A stretch of 64,000 nucleotides of DNA from Pholiota molesta (Eukaryota; Basidiomycota; Agaricomycetes; Agaricales; Strophariaceae): positions 1 through 64,000 of the forward strand of contig JACGCK010000116.1 in the NCBI GenBank assembly GCA_014925825.1, given 5' to 3'. Shown in pieces: positions 12,446-24,155 of the stretch (position 1 is the stretch's first letter; each line of letters opens with the position of its first letter). The notes below the pieces were generated by a model that searched no databases, had not been told where the DNA came from, and was given only the letters and a program-made list of their open reading frames with translations. Made by a program: the position numbers and the translations under genes.

Positions 12446-13978
12446 CTACTCAGTTTTACCAGCCTTTCCAGGCCGTCTCGACGACTCTCGGACCTCACCA
12501 GCCAGCCAGATCGCCGAGAAAAGGAAGAACGCAACGCTCGTGCTGATAGCGCCGGCATAATAGGGCCACGCAACAGACAGGAATCGCGCATAGCCGTCGT
12601 GGCGCGGGGGCACGATAGGTACTGTCACAGAGCTGTGAAGGTGGGTCCAGCTGTGGGCGAGAAAGGGTAAAAAAGATAAGTGATTGAGGCGAGGGGGAAG
12701 TTGAGCATGCCTACGTACCCTTTGCGTTTGTAGTCGATGATGAATTTGAACACGCCGTGCCTGTCTGGCGCACGGAAGGTGACAGAGTATTTTCCGGGGA
12801 CGCCGCGAACTGGAGGGAGCGCGGTGCGGATGTGGGGGTCCAGCATTGTGAATTCGAGTTGCAGGTCATTGATGCCGGAGTAGGGTTCCCATACGCCCTG
12901 CTTGGGGTTGAACTTGGAGATATACGCGTCGAAAACGAGTTCGTCGTTGGTTGTATAGAGTTCGCTGGGGCCCGTCGTGTTGACGCGGCGATGTTCGACT
13001 TTGTCGATGCGCAACACGAGTGATTCTTGGAAAGTCCATGCTACGATGTCGCGTGCAAACGCAGCGTTTGCAGACTTAACTCCGTTGGCGTCCACTTTCT
13101 GGGCAAGTTCATCGCTGAATAGATCAACGCCGCCCACCCATGTGATCCGAGCGCCGTCGTGGGTCTGGAAGCCAGTCACCACACTGAGTTGACTACCGGC
13201 CCAGAGGCCTTCGCCGCCTTTTTCTGCGGAGTCCACGATTGCGTCTGCAGAACCACCGTCAATCTCAGATGCGAAGCTCTCTGGGGGCGCATGGAGAATT
13301 GGCACGAGCTGTGGGTTGGAGCCAAGCGCTTGTGGAACGCCAGAAAACCAGATGGGACGTGGCTCTTTTAACGTTTCCTCCAGGATATCTGTAGCATCCT
13401 GTTTCGTGGGGACAATTGGTATCAGGCTAGGAGGTTCGTTGCGTTTTGGGAAGTAGGAAATGAGAGGTGTGCCAGGTGGTGGCAGGATAAGCGAGAACTC
13501 GGGGGCGAGGAGAGATAGAGGTGTCTGTTTGGTAGACAGAGGAACAATTAAGTTGGTTTTGAGTTTTAATAGCTCGACGAGAGATTGTGGAGTTATGTCT
13601 TTGGCAAAATCTAGAGGTACAATTAGAAATTTAGATGCATCTGCTGAATTATGAGCGCTTACTTTTGGTTTCGGATGCCAAGAAAATAACATGAGCGAAT
13701 GTAGGTTTATCATACTCAGCTATGAGAGGCTTTTCGTCCTTGAATCCACGATATGTCAGTTCATACCCTTGATCTGTCATATACAAACATATTCAACTCG
13801 TTGTAATACGCGTAAGAAATCAAGGCGACTGACCCTTCAGCCCCTCATAGAATATGGAGAAATCGTCCTGGCGCTTGGGGTCAACGACGACGAGAACAGA
13901 GTTTCCTGTGCTTGACTTTGCTGAGACAAGACTGGCAAGACCGACGGCGGCCAGCAGAAGCCTGCTGAAGGCGAACAT
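12446..13978 (-). CDS. WBP1: Oligosaccharyltransferase 48 kDa subunit (OST48/Wbp1)
   Basis: Non-catalytic subunit of the ER oligosaccharyltransferase that moves the Glc3Man9GlcNAc2 glycan to Asn. It begins with a signal peptide (MFAFSRLLLAAVGLASLVSA), then SVLVVVDPKR and, after an intron, YELTYRGFKDEKPLIAEY and AHVIFLASETK. A 52 nt intron (GTAAGC to CTCTAG) joins this to FAKDITPQSLVELLK and EFSLILPPPGTPLISYFP. GSQLSVVTGFQ, ARITWVGGVDLFSD and VFKFIIDYKRKG follow, and after the last intron WTHLHSSVTVPIVPPRHDGY. The protein ends with one membrane helix (YYAGAISTSVAFFLFSAIW) and a short cytosolic tail, stop at 12446. About 440-450 residues, as expected. Divergent from ADK1. Confidence 0.94.
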
Positions 13979-14225
13979 GGGCGGTGAGAGTAGTGAGCAG
14001 CCTCCACGTCGTCACCATCGCGCTTCGCCTTACGCGCAGTGCTTGGCCCTGTGTGGCAACACCCTGCCGTCCGGCACCCCGCTCGGAAAATGTCGGCGTA
14101 AAGCACCCGGACCGCCGCCTAAACTCCGACAGTTGACGCGGTACCCGTCTTTTTGACAGTTCAACCCGTCGTTCGCCACAGTCTTTTGTTCGCCTCCATC
14201 GCTCTCGTTCTCTCCATCTTCCTCC
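13979..14225. promoter_or_regulatory. Shared divergent promoter of WBP1 and ADK1
   Basis: Only 247 bp separate the ATGs of two divergent housekeeping genes, so one compact region must drive both. No TATA box is obvious. Inferred from gene geometry. Confidence 0.6.
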
Positions 14226-15356
<1,131 letters not shown>

Positions 15357-16143
15357 AGGGTACTTAGATAGACTCGCTTCTATGCGTCGGGCAGTATCTT
15401 CTAGAATTGTACATCTGAACAATCTGGGCTTTCTTTTTAGGTACACGCAGACGTTCCGGCGCTTCAAAGCCCGGAAAAGCATCACGATCGGGTCAGATCT
15501 ACTTACGAGTCCTAGCTTGCACAGCTTTCAACCATCTACTAAATTGCTCGGTCTGTTTAACGCCTGGGTTGATTATTTTAGCAGACGCATCTCGTACTAT
15601 GTCGATGAAAGTCGACCGACCTCAGTCCAGTTTCTAGTGTCCTTTTACCCCGCCTGATTCTCCCCTTTTCTATGATAATTGAGGGCCAGGACCACATGTT
15701 TTTGTCAGTCTCAGCTCACCAACTGAATTTGCACAGCTACGCAGTCAAAGTAAAATGACAAAGGTCTGAAGAAAAGCCTAAAAACGCCTCAAACAGGTCA
15801 CGACATCTCGTTGATAAGTAAACTCCGGAAGATCAGCACGTTATGTTCGCTCACTCACGTTGCGATCTCGCTGAACATGGTTTGTCATTCCCGACGGCCC
15901 CAAATCATCAATGACCTCCGAAAAAGAAACTCTTCAATGAGCTATGATTAACCGGATGTCATAAAATGACTCCCTATTCTGGTCTTTACCAGAACATCCA
16001 GGACACCACCCCCAGTGTGTCTGTTTCAATTTGACGCGAAAGCGTCCTTATCGGCGTTATATAACCCCAGAACACTTTGGAGTTTTTCTTAGCCCTCTTA
16101 ACTTGACACCTCCCATCTCTACTATTGCTCGCCACAGTCTTCA
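15357..16143. other. Spacer between ADK1 and the Zn2Cys6 gene
   Basis: 3' flank of ADK1 and promoter of the transcription factor. One or two open frames run on from ADK1 but carry no motif. Nothing else seen. Confidence 0.5.
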
Positions 16144-18544
16144 ATGACCCGGAAATCCGACCAATCCGGAATACTGCGCCGTGGTTCTGCTTGTCTGTCT
16201 TGTCGGTGAGTAGATCGCCCTCGTCGACTGTTAGTACCTTGTTGACCTAGATCGATCTCATCTCTTTATCGTTATATATAGGAGGAGAAAGCTAGTGAGT
16301 AGGAATATGTTGGAGTCTTGGAGAAAATAATACTAAATGGCTGGAAAATTTGCAGAGATGTGATGGAACACGACCTGTGTGCAGCCCATGTAACACGATG
16401 AGGCGCACGCAGGAGTGCAGATACGACGATAGTGGGCGTAAAAGCCGTACACAATCCCTGCGCGAGAAGATGGAGGCCCTTCAAGCTAAAGTCCAGGAAC
16501 TCGAATCGAGTCCCAGCCAATGTTTGACAACACCACCACCGCCCAGTGCATCGACATCATGGCTGACGCCCATCGAAGAGTTCACGGACGCCGGCATGCC
16601 CAATGCCTCAATATACCCAATCGACTTGAATAACTGGAATGGGGACGGAAATTACTTCGATCCTACGTTCTCGCAGAATATGTCGCCCCCCTTCTTTCAA
16701 TTTGAGTTTGATACGCAGCTAGACTTTGTGATGTCCCCATCGCCTGCGTCCTTCGATCCGACCATGTCCCAAAGGTTGGATACACCGATGACGACTGATA
16801 TTCACGGCCAACCCCTTATCGCTTCGCTGGCTACCTTTTCGGACTCGTCGGGTTCTTCAATTCAAGATGGCGTTTCGGATAGACTAGCGCAGGAGTCAAG
16901 TCCTAGTTTGATAAGATCACGAGAGGTTCACGAACTCCTGTGAGTACGCTTTGTGTCAAGCTGTATGTCAAGACTGACAGGACATGACGTTAAAATAGCA
17001 TCCATACATTTATTTTGCATCGGAAACAGTGCTGTTTCTACTCAGACACCACTAGGTTCGATCCATCTTCGTCCCTGGGCACTTACCAAAATGCACCGCC
17101 AAATGTCGCGTTGATGAGTGCTATTTACCTAATGGGGTGCTTTTTCGCCCGTATGTCAGGGTTGGAAAGCCAACTTCTGGAACAGACTCTACATGACGTA
17201 TCTCGATCTCTGCACAATCAAGAGCAACCAACAGATATGGTACAGGCGCTATGTCTCCTCGCGCAGTACTTCTACTTCACCAACCGCGCAATGGAAGGCG
17301 ACCGACACTTGAGCGCTGCAAAGCGCATCGCTGTCGATGCCGGTCTGCATCAAGTTTCACCCACCGCCATATTCCCTTTCGAGCCTGAATACAGTGTTGA
17401 CATGGGTACCCACAACTGGCGCGAGAGGTCTGCGATATTTTGGCAAGTGTACATGATACATAATTCCTGGCTATCGAACAACGAATGTTGCGTAGCATCC
17501 GCTAGCATCGATGTCCCATGTCGACATATCAGTACGCCGCTTCCAGTAGAAGATGGCACCCCTTTGGTACGTTTCATATTATCTCTTTTCTTCTGTTAAT
17601 ATGGTCTGATCACTGCGCTCTGTTACAGGAAATCGTTGCTGGGAACAGTGCGATTCACGCCTTATTCGAAGCTGATGACTTCAAACTTAAAAGAGTGTCA
17701 ATCACGGCTCTCAAGGCAATGGCTTCTGCCATCTTCGACCATTCCATACGCATTCATAGTGCGTTTCCAAGCTGAAACATATTTTGCATCTTTCTGACGT
17801 TCTCGATAACTATTGTTTGATTCAGACACGGCTGTGAAAGACGACGCGACATGGACATATCGACGCTACACAGAAACTGCACTTGTCAGATTAACAGAAC
17901 TTGTGCAGCCCCACACCATTCGCGATCCGACTCAAACTGAAAAGTCATTCATCGACACCAGCGATTTGTATGCGGTGCAGTCTCTGGTTCTCGCTTCGAC
18001 GATCCTTTTACATGTAGATAACACCCTGGACCTCAAAATATCCCGGGCTGCCCGAAATGTTGTCGAACTCATCAACCAACTTGTTGACGACGATTACCTG
18101 TTCCTAGATCCTGTTTTATCCGTGAGCTTCTCCTTCCCTAACTATGATATCCCTGATTTTGATGGTTGACACTTCTCCACAGGTCTGTTGGTCTTCCATT
18201 GTGAAGGTGTTCCACAGAATGTTGGATACTGCCAACGAAAAAATGGAACTCAATGCTCCTACAGCATCATTGAATTTCACTGTTCAATATCTTGATCATT
18301 GTATCAAGGCTCTCCTCTCTGCGCTGCGCAACCTGTCGCATGCCATTCCCCTTGCAGGTAAGAAAAATTAACCGGGCATCTGGACTTCCTGTGATTGACT
18401 TGTATTCGGTCTTGTCTTTTTATAGCCGTTCTTTTAACTAATCTGGAAAACACGAACTCGCCACTTCATCCCGGGCTTCGTAAAACACTTCCTCCTTATG
18501 TTGGGGCAGCATATGGCCAACATCACCTTCTGGCTTCCTCATAG
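16144..18544 (+). CDS. Zn2Cys6 fungal transcription factor
   Basis: Nuclear DNA-binding regulator. The binuclear zinc cluster is assembled from three exons: ACLSC ends exon 1 at 16205, a 13-nt exon at 16282-16294 adds RRKL, and exon 3 from 16356 continues RCDGTRPVCSPC...TQECRY. All six Cys are present. A short coiled-coil linker (LREKMEALQAKVQELE) follows, then a Ser/Pro/Asp-rich stretch. The middle homology region is spread over later exons: MSAIYLMGCFFAR, DMVQALCLLAQYFYFTNR, GDRHLSAAKRIAVDAGLHQ and RERSAIFWQVYMIHN. The end, after an intron near 18360-18425, is GLRKTLPPYVGAAYGQHH with the stop at 18542-18544. About 600 residues. Target genes cannot be told from the sequence. Confidence 0.88.
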
Positions 18545-21500
18545 GTTCTCATTATTACTTTCATCATGTTTCTATACCCTTTCCGCTTTTTCGCTGTTAT
18601 CTTCAACTTATAGGTCGCCTATGCCGATCACTTCTTATCCATATACCACTACTCACTGATAGCATTCGGCCTCAATCTATCTATCATTATACCCCTTCGG
18701 AATTCGGATGTATAGAGTATCTCTGCTGTGTTGATTTCTCCGCTTATATGGTTTTTTTGTATGTACCATAGTGCGTCATTCAGGGAAATGGGCACCACTT
18801 TGTATTTACTACGTTAATTTACTCCAGATTTTTGCTCCCATCCTGTAAGCTGCATCCCATACCTGCAGGGAATAATAACCACCTTACCGTTTTAGGAGGA
18901 TCGCTGCATAGTAACGTACAAATACGTTGCATCCTGTCCAGACTTGCGCTGATGCACATGCTACATATCGATATCTCTTGCATCGTTGTTGCATCGTAGC
19001 ACTCGCGTGCTCCTCGAATTACCCCATCGAAATAAAGGAAGATTCTCTGAAAATGCATCAGAATTGAGAGCTATTTCACTCAGTTTTCACTCTCACCCAT
19101 TTGAGGGTTTTGGGTGCCCGTCAATTTTTCTGAAACTTCCATTTGATGAATTTGGGAAATGCTGCCTTTCCAGGAAATGTTCTTTATCAGAAAGCGACTC
19201 CAAAGTCGTTCATGAATTGAGAGCTCTCAACTGCTCTTCGCTACATCATTCTATCTCAGTCGCACTCGAAGACAGACCAGAACCCCTCATCTCAAGAGTC
19301 GTTAAAATGAGATAGATCCGGCTGTCAGGTTAATCGATCAAATCAAGGTCCTTTCGCCAACGATGGCTTCTTTCTTTTCATAAATAATGAGCCATCAGTA
19401 CAGTAGGATATATCATAAGTGATCGAACTACACAAACGCCGTTCGGGGCCGGATGCAGCGATCCCTTCTCGAGTGGCATGCATGGTACAACCTACGCCCA
19501 AAATTCGATTCATAATATTCATGCTTCGTAGTCTAGGAAGATATCATCATCAGTATTTTTGGCAGGTACTGTCTCTGTTATTGATTGTAAAATTTGCTTG
19601 TAACTTAAGGCACGAGCCTGAGAAGGAACGGATAGGGTTGACCTCCGTGTCGTTTTGAACATTTCAGAAAATGTATGGAGAAATTGGTGGGTTCTCTTTC
19701 TCTCTCTCGAAATAGCGCGATGAACCTTATATAAATTTACATGCTAAGCCATGTCGCTGCGTAGCAGTACCCTAAGTACAAGCCGATTGAAAGAGCTTCA
19801 TAGCCTACGGTCGGCCATCGGCTAGTCTTCCTGGGAGTGACTAAGTTGAACTGCGTTGTCAGTCGTAGACATCGGATCGACATCCGTTGACTGTATTCCT
19901 CTGGTATTCCTGTCTTTCAAAAGAATTGAATGGTTCTGGGAATTCCGCGGACTGGAAGGCTTACGGCTATCCCTTTCAAATCGGATGTGCATTGACAACC
20001 AGCCGTCGGCTACTTGGATATCAAGCCAACCAGTTAAGCGTCTCAATGACTTTGATCCCCTCTCATAATACCCTCCATACTTCATTTGTATGAGACAAAT
20101 AGCTTCTCATTGAATGTCGTCGAAGAGATATCACGCTCAAGCTTTAGGCGCCTGATAGGCGCCCAAGATTACAAACCATCAACGGACATTGAATACACCA
20201 TATCACTGAGTTTCAAACCTGAAGCGTGCCAATCAATGTTGGTCCATATCAGTCCATATCTACTTAAGTATCTGGGTCTACATAATCATATAGAGTTTAG
20301 TGTGACTTTACTATCAGATAAGGATTGCTCAAACGTTCGCTTTTCTACCGAGGGCGCCGCAACGAAGGTCGGCATTACATATGGCGCTCTGCCGTTAAGC
20401 ACAATACTCGCCACAAGCTCGCTACATACAACAAACGATTATTCTCATGAGGTTTATGATCGAATATATATGCGTGAGTTGGTTAAATCCTCCATAGTAC
20501 CTTGGCCCGCGGTAATCAGTGATTCTCCCAATGGCAGATCGTATACATATCTAAGGCGGTGAGGGGAGACCGCGGTCACCGTCGCACGCACAGGGTTGAT
20601 CGTCGTGCGGCTGGTACTTAGCCTACATGGACATGAGAAAATGTCTGCTATGTAGTGCACCAGCGCGCACCAGGGGAATGGCAAGCTAGTAGCAAGGGGA
20701 ATGTATTGAAAAAAATATGCATACGTCGTCGTTCGAGTCGGCCGGCCTCGTGAAATGATGATGGACGCCAATTCTCAAATAGCGCCAATAACTATGCCCC
20801 GGAGACCCTTGTGGGGGCGGGCGCTTACAGAGCAGGGAGGATTGTGAGTAGCCCAAGGGGCAAGCATGTGGCATGGTATGGTGGCGCCTACTGCTCCTCG
20901 AACGTTCGGCCGTTATTTAAAGTTTGGTATTTTGATTGTTTATTTTTACAATAGGTTGGGATGAAGGCGATCTTGTTGATGCTCAAAGCTATCTGTGGGG
21001 CGGGCTTACAGATCAGGGATGATTGTAAGTAGCCCAAGTGTCCTGCAGCTGCTCCTCGACCGTTCGGCCATTAACGTTTGATATTGTGATAATTATATCT
21101 ATGTACGATGCTAAAACCGTGCGTGATGGGTCGGAATGGAGGCAATCTTCAAAGCTGCGGGATATCAGCGACCGCCCGTCAGATCAACTCAAAAAGCAAG
21201 GCATCCCCGAACAAACTCGGAAAGCGCGAGCGCGACGGGAGAGCGCCCACCGCTATAAAGCCGGCCGGGTTTTGTAGCGGCGACTTTTGTTCTCCGTACT
21301 TACATACTCACTTGCTGGACAGCCATCCCGAGGATGTAAACTTCCTCTCAATAAATTTAGACTGTCTCTTGTAGATTCCTTATTCGAGAGCTTTATTAGC
21401 ATTTGTACTTGTCAAGGCTCTGCATTCCCTATGTGGCTTTCGGATACATGGCAGCCCAGAGTAGTTAGTATTCCGTGCATCTATTTCCATAGATCACTCT

Positions 21501-24155
21501 GCATTGGGGCAAGTAGAACGTGCGTGTGTGTGTGCCACTAGCTAGCGCCACTAGATAACGTGCCACCGGCTTGGCAGAATCTATCCGGTCATCTACACAT
21601 GCAGAACATATAAGCTTTTTGCGATGCTCCTCATGAGTAAAATAATGACGAGGATCTTACGCAGAGGAGCTGTAGTCTAATCTTGCCATTGCACCATGGA
21701 ACAATTTAAAGGACGACGAGAATACATTTATAAATTACATCTCATCATATCATACACACTCTGGAATTGTGGTTATCTATGACTAACTGCTAAGCGCTCA
21801 CCATTATGAATATCGGATGGGAATCCGATGTTGGATTGGTACTGACACTGAGAATGAGTATGAAGCGACCTAAGAGTTGGATTGTAGAGCAGGTAGATAA
21901 CAACGAGATTGTATAAATAGTGAGTACTGACCAGCGAATGCTGGGATTCGGACGGACAGACGGAAACCGGGAAGCTCTGGGATGGGCCATACAGGATACG
22001 CAATTATGGCCCCGCGGTGGTTACATTCTTGATATGACGTCTGGTTACAATATTCGCCCAGGGCGCAGCAGCAGCGCTCCGATTGGTAGAACTGGCTCGA
22101 TTTTATTCGCAAGCCTTTCTGGACTCCGGCCTGGAACTTGAGCAAGTAGATACTAGACGTGCACTGCCGACCGCGACCAAACTCTAGACAACACCAGGCA
22201 TTCAGCGGTGATTGGATCCGGAAGCGGTACAATTGCAGTGGCACGTCAAAAATTGCTATATTTGCTGTTATCCGACGTCTCTTCTGTGCGCGGTTATACT
22301 TCACAGGTTCGCGAGTTCCATATCGAGTGCGGGGTAACAGGCTTTGCTAGTGGAGCATGCCACAATACAATGAATGCCGCACGATGATTAATGAATTCAT
22401 GAAAGTTGATCATTTGACAGTTTGTATCTTCGAGCTGTGGGTAGAAAGGGATCTGCAGTGACTATGAGAGGTTATATGGCTGGAGTCCATGAAACTGACC
22501 GTTATCACTGCAATTGAATTTATTTTCGAACGCTTATCGTGATAAATTTATCGCGGTATGTCTTCTTCTGCCAGAACCTTGCCGCCAATAGACTCTGAGT
22601 TAACCGTTAACCGTTCGCATTCAATTACGGTTGGGCAAGCAGCGGCGTTAAGAATAAGAATAGTTTGGGTTCTGTGGAAATGTTTCGGTGTCATCGAAGG
22701 GAAGATACACATTGGTGGAGTTTCGACAAGGTTTTCGATGTCATGTATGACGTCCGCGGTGACCAGCGCGTTGTGCGCTCGAAATATATGGTAAGTCCGA
22801 CAACGTATGCCGGGTCGAGAAGACTTGCGAATGTCTCTTCTAACGAAGTTCCATTGAGACTCGGGTTCTTGAGAATTAAAGAAGTCTGTGGGGTATTAGG
22901 GTTGTGAAGTCGCGCGACGATCAGCACTGGGATTCGTTGGATGAGGGGCGCAAGGGTGGTCAGAAAGAAAGTCTCAAGCTCGTAACTGCATGCGATTGAT
23001 AAAGCCGACGCGCAGAGGTCTGATGGTTGCCAGAACACTGGACGTGTGCATTTTATTTCAAGACTTTGATTATGGCGCCTGAAGTCTAAGAATCAAGAAA
23101 GATGGAGCTCTAGTAGGCAGAAGTCCACTATATCCAGTAGCAGAAAGTGTGGACATAAGCAAGCGTCGAGGTAAGCCTTTCGAGTGACCTGGGCACAAGG
23201 TTTCTTTCACCGGTCGGTTATTGAATCATAGCTTTCCCACCGGGGAGAAAATAAGCAATGATGACTGACGGGAAGAAGATTCGATTGCGCCTTTGGCGCA
23301 GATTAAGGATGACAAGGGAAACTTGTACCATCATCGATGACCCTCGATGACCTCAGCGGGAGCGGTTACCGCAAGAGGATGTCGTATCGATGAGAAGCCA
23401 CACATGGTAATATTGGCCACGTCTGGCCTTGTCGTTGTACAGTCCATGCATGCATAGGGCGTCTATAAGCGATCTGAATACAGTGGATATAGAAGCGGGT
23501 AAAACAGAAGAAAGCGCTTAGAGGGAGGGCAGAGTGTGCCGTAGCGGGCGATGGAGCAGCCCAGGAACAAGGCAGCGCACAGTAATTTTCAGATTAGGTT
23601 TGAGACGTATCCCAAATAGGAAGCGCGTCCGGTTGTATCACTTGTATGCCAAAAATAGGCTTGGCCATGTATGGCTGGACTTTTAAATATACGCCCCCTG
23701 CCTCGGTCCACCGCTCTCGCCTTTCCACCACAGCCCCTGCCATTTTGTGGACCACCCTCGTTCTACTTTCCAAGAATCGGTACGCTGTCTGGACTACGTT
23801 TTTCAAGGTATATATACACTCCTGCCGCCTTCGTGTCCTCAACCTCCCCTGGCCAGAAAGGAGAATCCATAATATGTGCGCGCCGTGCCTAAAAATGAAC
23901 GAAACACCAACTGCCTATCTCACTTTTTTCGTCAGATTTTTCTTATCCGCGTAGTTTCATATTTCAGGACTACTCTAGTCTGCGCCGCAACCAGGGCCTT
24001 ATCATAACTACGCGCGTTGCATATCGGTCTGTTTATTAGGGACGCACGCCCACCCTTGCTTGATATTCATCGGTAAGCCTGTCAATTTTTTTTTCTGTCA
24101 GCCGCCCTGCTCATCCCGCAGAAGAAAGTTTCTGTCCCCCATACCAGGGGATTAG
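18545..24155. other. 5.6 kb gene-poor stretch
   Basis: No gene with recognisable domains. Candidate open frames without motifs lie at 20086-20562 (+, 158 codons) and 22691-23038 (-, 115 codons). A tandem duplication at 20811-21160 is listed separately. The composition is AT-richer than the coding flanks. Old decayed genes or transposon remnants are possible but not shown. The last few hundred bases are the promoter of the CBM21 gene. Confidence 0.5.
20811..21160. repeat. Diverged tandem duplication, unit about 180 bp
   Basis: Copy 1 (about 20811-20991) and copy 2 (about 20992-21160) share, in the same order, GGGCGGGC, TTACAGA(G/T)CAGGGA, GATTGT(G/A)AGTAGCCCAAG, CTGCTCCTCGA, CGTTCGGCC, GTTTG(G/A)TATT, and a 3' block GGAATGGAGGCAATCTTCAA related to GGGATGAAGGCGATCTT. 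The spacers between blocks have drifted. No coding potential is evident. Confidence 0.7.

Noticed and set aside
22691..23038. 115-codon minus-strand gene
   Set aside because: Some hydrophobic stretches but no family match, and both ends lack credible splice continuation.
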